A model generated the notes under the pieces. The model worked only from the letters and a program-made list of their open reading frames with translations. It made no database searches and had not been told where the DNA came from. A stretch of DNA of 64,000 nucleotides from Lophium mytilinum (lineage: Eukaryota; Ascomycota; Dothideomycetes; Mytilinidiales; Mytilinidiaceae), in assembly GCA_010093605.1 (NCBI GenBank), contig MU004197.1, positions 1 to 64,000 on the forward strand, read 5' to 3'. Below, in pieces: positions 1 through 13,261 of the stretch; position 1 is the first letter of the stretch; each line of letters starts with the position of its first letter. Made by a program: the position numbers and the translations under genes.

Positions 1-95
1 CCTAACCCTAACCCTAACCCTAACCCTAACCCTAACCCTAACCCTAACCCTAACCCTAACCCTAACCCTAACCCTAACCCTAACCCTAACCCTAA
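1..95. repeat. Telomere, CCCTAA repeats
   Basis: About sixteen uninterrupted CCCTAA units run from the first base to position 95, then unique sequence starts. The C-rich strand reads 5'->3' from base 1, so this is the left end of a chromosome. TTAGGG is the standard telomere repeat of filamentous ascomycetes. No unit is degenerate, so this is a true terminal array and not an internal relic. Confidence 0.98.
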
Positions 96-1849
96 GAGAT
101 ACCTAGATTTAAGCTTTAGTAAACGTAGCTTGGAATTAATTCCTAAGGCCGGCTTGCAGTTAATTAACGCCTTAAGGGCTAAGTTATAGGGGCGTTGTTG
201 TCTAATCTAAGTACTCTAACTTCAGCCAAGCTATGCTATACTTCTTAAGGGAGTCTAATAATCTAAGGCCATACAAGGTTATAGAATTCCGGGGGTCTTT
301 TTAATTTATCCACTCTTTTTTCCATAGTACAGATAATTAAGTAGAATTACTATATCTAGCAGTAATTTGCGCAAGGCGGATATAAAGAGATGCTAAATAA
401 CTATTTACTAGCTATTTATTTAGTGTTGCTACATGCCTAGCATTACGCCCGGGGGTAACCTAAAGAGATAGTACCTAGAAAAGAAATACCTAGCAATTAA
501 GGTTTATAATAGTAAAGGTATTAACTTCTTCTATAGAAAGAACCTAGTAGGGGTAATAAGGCTTACTACTATTATCCAGCCTATCCTTTATAGTAAATTC
601 GGGACTTACGCTTTCTTTAAGTTGCTTAAGTATAGTAAAAAGTACTTGGAACTTGGTTTAAACCCTATAGGATAAGTGTCTATCTCTCTAGAGTATAGTA
701 TAGTGGCGTTAGAGAATAGTAGTAAAACTATTCTAAAGCTATTTTCTTTTTAATAATCTTCTAGAGCTACCTGCTGCTTTAAACTACTACTTAATTATTT
801 TAGTTAAGAACGCAAGAGCTTCTAGTTAAGTATTATAAAAGGGCGTAATATTCTTAACGGGTAACTTAAGCATAATCTTATTACTATTATAGATTTTATT
901 ATATGCTATACTACTAATACGGCTATAGTTACCTGCTTAGAGCTCTACTATTAGAGATAATGCGCCCTAGGTAAGATAGTAGGGGTATAATGTTGTATAA
1001 ATCTTTTCTTTTCCGCCGTTGTAGAAGTAAGTGGCCTAGTAGTTATTATAGCTAGTTTTGCGTAGAAGGGTAACCCCGGTATCTAGCTAATTAGTAGTTA
1101 GAATATCTTTATATCTATAGTTAACCTATATCCCCTTATCTAGCATATTAATTAGGTTTTTATTAAAAGTAGTAGTTAAAGTACATAGTAGCTAATCCCT
1201 GCTTTAAATTATACTTAAGAACTTATATACTATTTTTAGATTGTAACCTAAGACTACTAGGAATACTTCTTTAAATAAATCTTCGGGTATAGTATCTATT
1301 CCTATAAAGTTTTCTGCGTTATAAAGAACTTAGTCCTAGAATTCTTAGAGTTAATACTATAGAATTATATACTTAGTATTAACATAAGAGTCTCTAGATA
1401 ATATTATATATTTTTCTTTCTTAACGCTTGCTTTACCCTATATAATATTAAAACTATATAGTATATGCTGCCACTTATTAGGTGTTAGAGTATACTTTAC
1501 TGCAGGTAAGATAATATTATTAAGCTAAGCTGCTTATATTATATCTAGTAGATATAAAGTGTCGCCCTTCTACTTATTTAGTATTAGCATCTAGGGGAAA
1601 AATACGTAAGTTTTAAATTAATGCTTACACCCGTGCCCTATATAAAGCTGCTTTATTATATAGAGCTTATAGCCGCGTATTATAATATATTAGTTTTAAG
1701 TAATACTTTAGAGGAAGAATAGTTATAGAGATAGTAAGAAGTATAAATTATAGGCCGCTAAAGTAGAGATGCCGATAATAACGCTATTAATGTTATATAC
1801 TTACCGGATTTTAATCTCTTTATTCGCTATAAAGCTAGCTTTAGACCTT
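96..1849. other. RIP-degraded subtelomeric sequence
   Basis: AT-rich sequence dominated by TA steps (ctata, tagta, ataat) and poor in CpA/TpG, the base pattern left by repeat-induced point mutation. A decayed reading frame on the plus strand starts near 433 (MPSITPGG) and can be followed in part to about 750. I do not recognise the protein. No intact gene is present; the only open frame, at 1769-1963, is 64 codons long and Leu/Ile-rich, as expected by chance in this composition. Confidence 0.7.
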
Positions 1850-3649
1850 ATAAAACTAAGCCTTAGAGTTTCTATATTACTAGTTTCTCCACTTAATATT
1901 AATTTCTATAGGACATTATTAAAGTTGTTAGGATTATCCTCTCTCTATAATAGCTCTAGTTAGCTCCTAAGATAGAAGGCTGCATTAGCTATAATAGGCT
2001 CTTATTAGGAGGGAAGGTTCTAAGCTAGAAGAAAGCTAGTAACTTAGCTAAGGGATCTACTCTAAGGAACTATTATATAGTTACTTACTATATTATAATA
2101 TTAGCTACTATATTATCTAAATAGAAAGAGTTAAGATATATAGTAAGTATACTAGACTTCTAACGCTAATTAGATTATACTTACTACATATAGAGTATTT
2201 ACTAATAGATTATTATACCTATATATATTAGCTTTATATAAACTATAGAGCTTATAATACTTACCTATTAGGGTCTATCTTATCTATAACTTTGTCTATA
2301 ATCTTGCTGTTGCCTTTACTATTTAAGGCTGTATTATCTACCCTACTGCCTTAATTCTCTAGTATAACTTTATTAAGTAAACCCGGTAATTTATCTATAG
2401 TATCTTACTGTCCTTATATATATACACCTTCTCTACCCTCTTTAACTCTATTATCTAATACCTTATCTACATCTGCACCTACTTCTACCTTATTCTTAAG
2501 TTAGGTAAATTCCTCTTCTACAACCTTAGTTACTAGCGTTGGGCGGAGAGATAATAAGGCAGCGTACTACTCCATCTAAACCTAACTATTATTATGCGCT
2601 AGTTGCATAAACTAACTTATATTAGCTAGTATTTCCTTCTTATCTATTTATTCTATAGCGTCTATTCTAGAGAGCACTTCTATGGCCTTATTTTATTGCG
2701 CTAAGAATAATTCTACTATAATCTCTTTATTAGTTATTTACGCAAGTATATAGAGCAGTAATATAGTAATAAGGGCTAGTATTTAGCGTTATATTATTAG
2801 TTCTAGTTATATAGAAGTAGAAGCCGCTATAGTTTATTAAGCGCGTAAACTTGCGTATAGTATTATAGCCGTCTATAGGGTATTCTAGAGGGTAAGAATA
2901 GTATATACGCCTGTATATACGTGTAGTATAGCTATAGGTTTAAGAAACGCTTTATAGAGATAGTGTATAGCGGGTAGAATCTAGCCCGGAGCTCTATTAT
3001 TATTATTTGCGGCTTGCTAAGGTGTCCCTACGCTAGAAGGTAGTAATAGAGAGGGCAACACCTCTCTAGCATTTAGAGGCGGTGGTAACGCAGGTATATA
3101 AGGAGATAATGCAGAAGATGCAGGTAATAGCAACTCTAATACTGCCTCTTCTACTTCTTTATCTACTTGGGCTACTTCTTTATTTACTTTACTTTCTTTA
3201 GCTGCTTCTTCTTCTTCTTTAACTACTACTCCCTTAATAGTCTATATAATAGTATACTTACTACTATTACTCTAATCTTACTCTGCAGCTTCCGTTAATT
3301 CTATATTACTTTAAATTTTAGGTATATATTAGGCTGCTCTTAACTTACTAGAGCGTATACTACTGCTAGTAGACTGCTAGGTATAAGAAAGTTATATTAG
3401 TTAAGTAGGTTAAAAGGTTAGAGGAGCGAGAGAATAAGTACTGCTATAAGTAGCCCGCCCTAGAGTAGAATATTAGGTAGGTTTAGTAGATAGAGAAGGA
3501 GCGGTAGAATAGATACTACTATAGATAGACCGCTATAGAGAAGTATATTACATAGGTTGCATAGGTTAGATAAATAGAGAAGAAATAGTAGAACGGGTAC
3601 TACTATAAGTAGACCGCTGCGGAGAAGTATATTACGTAGATTAAGTAGA

Positions 3650-4053
3650 GGTAGAAGGTAATAATTCTTCTATTAAGACGGGTTCTACTTAAGTTTATTA
3701 GAACCTAACCGTAAATACTAGGAGATTGCAAAAGATATACTAATTATAAGTTGTGCAATAGTTTCCTCTAAAGGCTCCTAAGGTGCAATTAGTTGTTAAA
3801 AGGGCGTGGGCGCAGGGCGGGTGGGATAAGGGGCCCTAATATTTATACTAGAAAGACCTCTAGGGTTTTTAAAGATAATTAGAAATAGATCTAGAATAGA
3901 AGTAGAAGTAGGCTTATTAGCCTCTCCTACTACAGCTATTTAGTCTACAGCCCTCTTCTTTTTATCTCTCTTGCGTTGGTTTAAATCCACTATTAAACGT
4001 AATTTAGCTGCTTTTCGCTCTTCTTTATTCTAGTACTTTCGGGGGCGTCCCAT
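3650..4053 (-). pseudogene. Decayed ORF starting with an AT-hook-like basic segment
   Basis: On the minus strand an ATG at 4053 opens a frame beginning MGRPRKY and continuing with a Lys/Arg-rich stretch (NKEERKAAKLRL, then NQRKRDKKKR). It stays partly readable down to about 3650. The GRPRKY start resembles an AT-hook or the basic N-terminus of some fungal DNA-binding and transposon proteins. The same place in copy 2 (near 7496) is more degraded. The unit is repeated and RIP-mutated, so this is probably the relic of a repeat-borne gene. I do not assign a family. Confidence 0.4.
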
Positions 4054-5265
4054 GCTAACTACTAGGTGTAGTAGTAAGGGGGATAATAGTTTAGAATATA
4101 GAGCTAAGGAGCGGAAAGCGGTTAGAGAGTATAATTAGTTAAAAATAAGGATTTATTAACATTCTTATTGTAGGGCTTACCCTGCCTAACCCGTTTTAAC
4201 ACCCCTTACGGATACGGCCACTTAGTTAAGGTCGCTAGGGAAGGGCCCTAGCAGGAAGGCTTCCTGCGGTAGCCCTATTAATTACTTTATCTATAAACGT
4301 TATATAAACTGTATCCTGCCCTTTACTTTATATATTTTATTTAATGCGGCTGAAATTTCTATTACATAAGAATACTATCTAGTAGTAACCCGTGCTAAGG
4401 CGAGGCTATTATAACGCAAAACCCTTTCTATTATATCTATTACCCTCTATAGGCACCTACTACTAGGACTTCGCCTTTTCTATAATGCTTTAATTTTAAT
4501 TACGTATACTGTATATAGTATTATAGCTCCGTTATAGTATCTTAATATCTAGGAGTTATTATATGCAGCAGTAGGAAGGCTGCTTAATTATAGGGCTATA
4601 CTCTGCGCTGCTAGCCGCCCTCTTTCCTTACCCTCTACACCCACCTAGAGCTATAACTATAGCCTATAAAATATTTCTAAATTGCTAGAATGCTATTACA
4701 TTATATAATAAGTAATTTTTCTTATAAATATCTTTAACCTTGTATTATAGTGGTTCTATGCAGCGCTAGTTAAGGTCTTTATTAAGTGCAAGGCTAGCAT
4801 TACGCTAAACTCTTTAAGTAACTTCTATTATTTAGAATCTTACCTCTATATATAACTGCCACTACTACTATAGCCTGCATATTAATTCTAAGTTAATAGA
4901 TCGCTATTACATTACGTATTATATATAATTCTTTGTATATTTCTTCTATACTACATTATAGTAGTTGCATGCAGTAGTAGTTGCACTAATTCTTAAGCGC
5001 GAGGCTATTCTTACGCTAAACCCTTTAAGTAATTTCCATTCTATGCCTGCGCACTCTGCGGCCTCTCTACACCCACCTTAAGCCACCACCACGGCTTGTA
5101 AATTAAATTAAAGTTAATAGAACGCTATTGTATTACATTCTAAGTATTATTCTTTACATGCATACTCTATTTTACGTCGTGGTAGTTAAATGCGGTGGTG
5201 CGAGGTTATACTGCACGCAATTCTTAAAGGTTAATTTTCTCTATATTAAACTCGCTTCTCCCTAT

Positions 5266-5280
5266 CTAACCCTAACCCTC
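5266..5280. repeat. Interstitial telomere-like motif at the repeat seam
   Basis: CTAACCCTAACCCTC lies just before the junction between the two 3.44-kb copies. It is two and a half telomere units in the same orientation as the chromosome end. The matching place at the end of copy 2 (8709-8723) reads CTAACTCTAACCCTC, one transition away. Confidence 0.75.
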
Positions 5281-8200
5281 TAGCCCCTATAATATAAAAC
5301 TAAGCCTTAGAGTTTCTATATTACTAGTTTCTCTACTTAATATTAATTTCTATAGAATATTATTAAAGTTATTAGAATTATCCTCTCTCTATAATAGCTC
5401 TAGTTAGCTTATTAGATAGAAGGCTGCATTAGCTATAATAGGCTCTTATTAGGAGGGAAGGTTCTAAGCTAGAAGAAAGCTAGTAACTTAGCTAAGGGAT
5501 TTACTCTAAGGAACTATTATATAGTTACTTACTATATTATAATATTAGCTACTATATTATTTAAATAGAAAGAGTTAAGATATATAGTAAGTATACTAGA
5601 CTTTTAATACTAATTAGATTATACTTACTATATATAGAGTATTTACTAATAGATTATTATATCTATATATATTAGCTTTATATAAACTATAGGGCTTATA
5701 ATACTTATCTATTAGAGTCTATTTTATTTATAACTTTATCTATAATCTTACTATTACCTTTACTATTTAAGGCTATATTATCTACTCTACTACCTTAATT
5801 CTCTAGTATAACTTTATTAAGTAAACCTAGTAATTTATCTATAGTATTTTACTATCCTTATATATATATACCTTCTCTACCCTCTTTAACTCTATTATTT
5901 AATACCTTATCTATATCTATACCTACTTCTACCTTATTTTTAAGTTAGGTAAATTTCTCTTCTATAACCTTAGTTACTAGCATTAGGTAGAGAGATAATA
6001 AGGCAGCGTACTACTCTATCTAAACCTAACTATTATTATACGCTAGTTATATAAACTAACTTATATTAGCTAGTATTTTCTTCTTATCTATTTATTCCGC
6101 AGCATTTATTCTAGAAAGTACTTCTATAGCCTTATTTTATTACGCTAAGAATAATTCTACTATAATCTTTTTATTAGTTATTTATATAAGTATATAGAGT
6201 AGTAATATAGTAATAAGAGCTAGTATTTAGTATTATATTATTAGTTCTAGTTATATAGAAGTAGAAGCCGCTATAGTTTATTAAGCGCGTAAACTTATAT
6301 ATAGTATTATAGCTATTTATAGAGTATTCTAGAGAGTAAAAATAGTATATACGCCTATATATATATATAGTATAGCTATAGGTTTAAGAAACACTTTATA
6401 GAGATAGTATATAGTAGATAGAATCTAGCCTAGAGCTCTATTATTATTATTTACAGCTTACTAAGGTATTTCTACGCTAAAAGGTAGTAATAGAGAGGGT
6501 AATACCTCTCTAGTATCTAGAGGTAGTAGTAATATAGGTATATAAGAAGATAATATAGAAGATATAGATAATAGTAACTCTAATACTACCTCTTCTACTT
6601 CTTTATCTACTTAGGCTACTTCTTTATTTACTTTACTTTCTTTAGCCGCTTCTTCTTCTTCTTTAACTACTACTCCCTTAATAGTCTATATAATAGTATA
6701 CTTACTACTATTACTCTAATCTTACTTTATAGCTTCTATTAATTTTATATTACTTTAAATTTTAGGTATATATTAGGCCGCTTTTAACTTACTAAAGTAT
6801 ATACTACTACTAGTAGACTACTAGGTATAAGAAAGTTATATTAGTTAAGTAGATTAAAAGGTTAGAGAAGTAAGAGAATAAGTACTACTATAAGTAGCCC
6901 GCCCTAGAGTAGAATATTAGATAGGTTTAGTAGATAGAGAAGAAGTAGTAGAATAGATACTACTATAGGTAGACTACTATAGAGAAGTATATTACGTAGG
7001 TTATATAGATTAGATAGATAGAAAAGAAATAGTAGAATAGGTACTACTATAAGTAGACTACTATAGAGGAGTATATTATATAGATTAAATAGAGGTAGAA
7101 GGTAATAATTCTTCTATTAAGACAGGTTCTACTTAAGTTTATTAGAACCTAACTATAAATACTAGAAGATTATAAAAGATATACTAATTATAAGTTATAT
7201 AATAGTTTCCTCTAAAGGCTTTTAAGGTGTAATTAGTTATTAAAAGGGTATAGGCGTAGGGCGGGTAGAATAAGGGGCCCTAATATTTATACTAGAAAGA
7301 CCTCTAGAGTTTTTAAAGATAATTAGAAATAGATCTAGAATAAAAGTAGAAGTAGGCTTACTAGCCTCTTCTACTATAGCTATTTAGTCTATAGCCCTCT
7401 TTTTTTTATCTCTCTTATATTAGTTTAAATCCACTATTAAATATAATTTAGCTGCTTTTTACTCTTCTTTATTCTAGTACTTTTAGGGGCGTTCTATACT
7501 AACTACTAGGTATAGTAGTAAGGGGGATAATAGTTTAAAATATAGAGCTAAGGAGTAGAAAGTAGTTAGAAAGTATAATTAGTTAAAAATAAGAATTTAT
7601 TAATATTCTTATTATAGGGCTTACTCTACCTAACCTATTTTAATACCCCTTATAGATACAGCCACTTAGTTAAGATTACTAGAAAAGAGCCCTAGTAGAA
7701 AGGCTTTCTATAGTAGCCCTATTAATTACTTTATCTATAAATATTATATAAACTATATCCTGCCCTTTACTTTATATATTTTATTTAATGCGGCTAAAAT
7801 TTCTATTATATAAAAATACTATCTAGTAGTAACCTATACTAAGGTAAGGCTATTATAATATAAAACCCTTTCTATTATATCTATTACCCTCTATAGATAC
7901 CTACTACTAGGACTTCACCTTTTCTATAATACTTTAAATTTAATTATATATACTATATATAGTATTATAGCTCTATTATAGTATCTTAATATCTAGAAGT
8001 TATTATATATAGTAGTAGAAGGCTGCTTAATTATAGGGCTATACTCTATGCTACTAGCCGCTCTCTTCTTTTACTCTCTATATCTATCTAGAGCTATAAC
8101 TATAGCCTATAAAATATTTCTAAATTACTAGAATACTATTATATTATATAATAAGTAATTTTCCTTATAAATATCTTTAACCTTATATTATAGTAGTTCT

Positions 8201-8737
8201 ATATAGCGCTAGTTAAGGTCTTTATTAAGTATAAGGCTAGTATTACACTAAACTCTTTAAGTAACTTCTACTATTTAGAATCTTACCTCTATATATAACT
8301 ACTACTACTACTATAGCCTATATATTAATTCTAAGTTAATAGATTACTATTATATTATATATTATATATAATTCTTTATATATTTCTTCTATGCTATATT
8401 ATAGTAGTTATATATAGTAGTAGTTATACTAATTCTTAAGTGCAAGGCTATTCTTATACTAAACCCTTTAAGTAATTTCTATCCTATATCTATATACCCT
8501 ATAGCCTTTCTATATCTACCTTAAGCTACTACTATAGCTTATAAATTAAATTAAAGTTAATAGAACGCTATTATATTATATTCTAAGTATTATTCTTTAT
8601 ATATATACTCTATTTTATATTATAGTAGTTAAATGCAGTAGTATAAGATTATACTACACGCAATTCTTAAAGGTTAATTTTCTCTATATTAAACTTACTT
8701 CTCTCTATCTAACTCTAACCCTCTAGCCTCTATAATT

Positions 8738-11700
8738 AAGTCTTAGCTAAATAGTATATTAAATATATATAATAATTTTAATTAATATAGCTAATATAGA
8801 TAGATAATACTTCTATATCTATCTACTCTAGCTAGTACTATACTATTCTTCTATCTATACCTATATTAGCCTCTACTAGTTATAAATACCTATATAATAA
8901 GATAAATAAGTAAGAGATTAGAGCTATAGAAAAAGTTAAAAAGAATATAAAAGTTATATAAGAGATAAGAGTATAGAACTATAAAAGATAGTAAGATTAA
9001 ATAGTATAAGAGTCTATATATCTAGCTAATCTACTTTATAATTAAACTATTCTATAGCCCGCCTTACTAAAGAAACTAGACTAGAACTATACTACTCTAA
9101 GGCAGAGCCTTATTATAACCTTATACTATTTTACTAGACTAGAATATAGATAGCTTAATATTTCTATATATAGGTAGTATAGAGTTATCTAAACTATAGC
9201 TATTATTAGAACTAAAAGTATAGCTATATAGCTAAATATTCTAACTAGGTATATAGATTCTATAGGGGGGGAATTTACTACTAGTAGACTGCCCTTCTAT
9301 TTTTCTATCTAGGGACCTCTCTACTATAGAGGAGTACCCTATAATATAGTATATAACTACTTATAGCGTAGTAACTAATAGAGGGCTAGAATTATAGAAA
9401 GAAGGCCTAAATAGTAGTAAAGAGGGTGTTTTAGACTAAGAGAGAAAAGAATATAATAGCTTAAAGTTGCATAATTTAGTTAGTAAAGGTAGAGGCGTTT
9501 ATTATTAATAATATAGAAGAGGGATATATACTATAGCTAAAGGAGATAGCTAGCAGGTTATTCGCGTTTAAGTAGATTATCTAACTAGGGATAAAGTTAG
9601 TAATAAGGGAATAGCTACGCGTTATAATATTAATACCTCTATTAGGGCCTTTAACTTAGCTAGCTATCTATCTAATAATATAGAATATAAAGTCTATAAT
9701 CTCTTAACTAACTACTATTCTAATAGCGTAGAAGATGCTATCTAGAAATAATAGTAGAAGGTAGTAGCGCGCATATAGTAATTAGTAGAAGTTAATATAA
9801 GTATATAAGTATAAGCTCTAGTTTAAGGTAATATAATAGAAGAGGTAATTATATAGATAGAAGAATTTAATTATATAGAATAATAGGGCTTTATTAAGGG
9901 GGGGATAGAGAAGAGGTATATAACTAGCTAAAGATACTAAGTTAATATATATAGACTATATCCGGCTAGCTCTATTATATTCTATTATAATAAATGCGCA
10001 ACTTACTCCCTTTTTATTCCCTTCTTTCTATACTACTTAATTATAATCTGCTTTACTTCTCTTTATAGTTATTATTCTCGCACTCTATCTTAAGAAATAG
10101 AATATTTTTTTACTATACGCCCTCTATCTATTATTTAGTAAGGCTTAATATTACCTACTTAAATATAGAAAAAGATAATATAGAACTATTTCTTTCTACT
10201 CTAAATAGAAACTTACTATATAACTTAAATATACTATACTATATACTCTATCTATAGTATATATTAATATATATATAGCTAATATATATAACTATAAATA
10301 GTAAAGAAGTAAAACTATGCTACCTTAAAACTAATTAATATAGTAATATATCTAGCTTTCTTAACTCTAATACCTACTAACTAATAATAAATATATAGAA
10401 CTTAATAAGTAAAAGAAAATATACTACTAGAATATTTTAAGACGGCAATACTATATTATCTTAGCCGTCTAGCCGCACCTTATCTCTTACTAGAAAGAGA
10501 AAATATAGTATAGAGAATAAGAATAGGTATATACCTATCTTCTAATCTAGTAATACTAACTTTTATATATAAATAGACTTTAAATATAAGATTAGCTTAT
10601 ATATATATTATAGCTACTCTACTAAATAGTATATACTAATAAATACCTATTAGGGTGCCGCCGTAGTCTAAAATAAGATAGCGGCTAGAATAGAAGCCTA
10701 TAGAGCTATTAACTAAATAACTAGGTCTAATATCTTTATATTAAGTAGTCTACTATTCTTCTCTTCTACTAGCCGCTTTTTAGGTATAGGTAGAGGTATA
10801 CCCGTTTATAACTATATTAGCTCCCTTAGTATAAAATAATATAGTAAAATAATTTAGATATAGAATAGTATAGATAGGTATACTAAAGTACTAACTATAA
10901 AGGTAAAATATATAGTAGTAGAAGAATAAATAAGATACTAGATACTTAGAAGTATAGTATTAGGTACTAATATAATTAGAGAATATAGTAATAACCTTAT
11001 AGCCTAGACTAAAAGTATTAAGCTAGATATATTTTAGTAAGTACTAATATAAATATAGATAAATATCTATAAAGACTAACTATTCTATACTTAAGCTAAT
11101 ATCCCTACTACTCTAGACCCTTTTTACGCGCGGAAGGTATATTACTTTCTTTCTACTTCTATAACTTTATATAATAGCTAATTATAATATATAACCTAGA
11201 TTTATAATACTTTTAGTTATTTCTATAACGCTATAATAAAGGTTACTTATAATATTATATAAGAATACTATAGTTTTAGTTCTATAACTCTAGATATTAC
11301 TAGTACCGCGTTAATACTAATAAAGAATTAGAACTATCTCTTTAGGGTAGATAAAGACTAAGTTAAGATTAGTTACTAATCTAGTATTAGATAGTATTCT
11401 AATAGATTATAGAGGCTACTAGTAATCTTTATAGCTAAGGCTATCTAGATAGTAGTTATAGACCTACTCTTTATAGAATAGTCTATAAACGCCTTAGAAA
11501 TATAAAGATACTTAAAAGAGTTTTTTAACCCCCTTTTAGGTAACACTATTATATATATATATACTTGCCTCTACTATACTATTAGTAAATATATCTTAGG
11601 CTAGAAGCGCATAAACCTAATTTATAGAGTTACTACTACTAGTATTAACTATCTTAAATTACTATATAGTCTACTATCTAACACGCAATATATATATTAT

Positions 11701-13261
11701 ATACTATTCTCTAGCCTAGATATCTAGCGCATGTGTTACTAGCTCTAATAGTCTACTAGAATATTAAAATTATTAAGATTAGTAATAGTTATATAATTCT
11801 TAAAAATATATATAGGTATTACTATCTATATAATGCGTAAAGTCTATAATATATATAAAGTTACTATAGACTATAAAGCTCTAGTAGAGGTAGTAAAAAG
11901 AAATAACTAGATATACTAGTATAACTTTAAATTTCCTACTATATATAATAATTATATATTTAGTATATAAGGCCCTATCTATATTATTATCTATCTATCT
12001 ATAACCTAGGCGGATTAGGCAGTTTTAAAAGGTTAGATAGAGGAGGTAGATAGCTATATTTATAAGAACTATAAAGTAGTTATTAACTATAATAATTACC
12101 TATAATACTAGATTATCTATAATTAAGAATTATCCGCGTAGCCTGCGCGTAAATTTTATATAAGAAGTAGATAAACTTTTATAAAGTAGTATAAAGCCTA
12201 TAGAGTAGTAAAATATATAGTTTTCTAGAAGGTTATATAAGTAACTAGTATTCTCTATATATTTTTTAATTTAGAAATTTCTAATACTATATATACTATA
12301 GAAAATAGAAAGTATATATAGTAAAATAGATATACTATATAGCTTTACTATAAGTAGCCTTATATATAGCCTTATATAAGGCTTATATATATAGCCTTAT
12401 TTATAGCCTTATTTATAGCTTTATATATAGCTAAGTATAGGCTATTAGAAATAGTAAAAATATATAATAAAATAAAAAGGCTATATAGCCTTACTATAAA
12501 GCGCTAGAGTAGTATTTTAAGCTCTCTAGGCTAATTAAAAGACTAGATAAAATAGAGGATATATATATACTAAGAAGGGAGTATACTTATACTAATTAGA
12601 GGGGGTACTAGTACTAGTCTCTATAAAAAACCCTTAACTTTAATAAAGCTTTAGCCTTATTTAAAGTTTTAACCTTTAAAGAAGCCTTAACCTTATTTAA
12701 AGTTTTAACCTTTAAAGAAGTCTTAGCCTTATTTAAAGTTTTAACCTTTAAAGAAGCTATATATAGTAGTTTAAATATATTAAGTAAAAATAGTTAGCTT
12801 ATATTTTTATATAAATAGTTTAATATTACTTAAATAGGCTAGTATAATAGTAGTAGTAAATAGCTTTAGTAAATATAATATTTTAAGCTAGTCTCTATTA
12901 AGTAAATAGGCTAATACTAGTATAGCTAGTAGATAACTCTAAAAGTATTCTATTATAATAGTAATAATATTATTTTTACTTTAATAATAAGTACTTTAAA
13001 AATAATAAGCTAAATTAGTAGTAACTTTTAGGCTATATAATAAAAGTACTACTAATACTAACTACTTCTAGTAAGTAGCTTTATACTAGTACTATATAAG
13101 AGACTTTAAATATATAGAAACTATTTATAGTATATTATTATTAAGGCTAAACTCTTATTTTTAAAGAAGCTATATAATATTACTACTATAAAGAGCTATT
13201 AAATAATAAGCTTATTAAAACTCTTAATAATTTAAAATATAGTAATAATATATATTATAAG
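8738..13261. other. RIP-degraded AT-rich block without intact genes
   Basis: Same TA-rich composition as the tandem repeat but not a further full copy of it. Islands of normal composition survive (near 9270-9330, 9540-9640, 10640-10800, 11110-11150). Scattered stretches of protein-like frame can be seen, for example on the plus strand at about 9530-9720 and 11850-12150, but I cannot assign them. A small inverted repeat with arms AGACGGC and GCCGTCT lies near 10440-10471. The right end passes gradually into the DUF3638 pseudogene. Confidence 0.65.
12651..12758. repeat. Minisatellite, three 36-bp units
   Basis: Three adjacent 36-bp units begin TTAGCCTTATTTAAAGTTTT and end AACCTTTAAAGAAG plus two bases. 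They start at 12651, 12687 and 12723 and differ at only a few positions, all C/T or G/A. A looser array of AGCCTTATATAT-like motifs lies just upstream at about 12350-12435. Confidence 0.85.

Larger units (their letters stand above)
1850..8737. repeat. Head-to-tail duplication of a 3.44-kb RIP-degraded unit
   Basis: Copy 1 (about 1850-5293) and copy 2 (about 5294-8737) align base for base over their whole length with an offset of about 3,443-3,444 bp. Nearly all differences are C/T or G/A. Copy 2 is usually the more AT-rich at differing sites, but a few sites go the other way (for example near 2652 against 6096), so both copies mutated independently. Each copy ends in a telomere-like motif (5266-5280; altered at 8709-8723). 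The unit also holds a threefold internal repeat with steps of 75 and 84 bp, starting at 3431, 3506 and 3590 in copy 1. The element family is not recognised. Confidence 0.85.

Noticed and set aside
96-13261. Telomere-linked RecQ-type helicase gene, common at fungal chromosome ends
   Set aside because: I looked for helicase motifs (GxGKT/S, DExH) in the readable patches and saw none. RIP could hide them, so this is absence of evidence only.
96-13261. Assigning the RIP block to a named transposon superfamily
   Set aside because: No legible catalytic motif and no clear terminal repeats beyond the tandem duplication. A name would be a guess.
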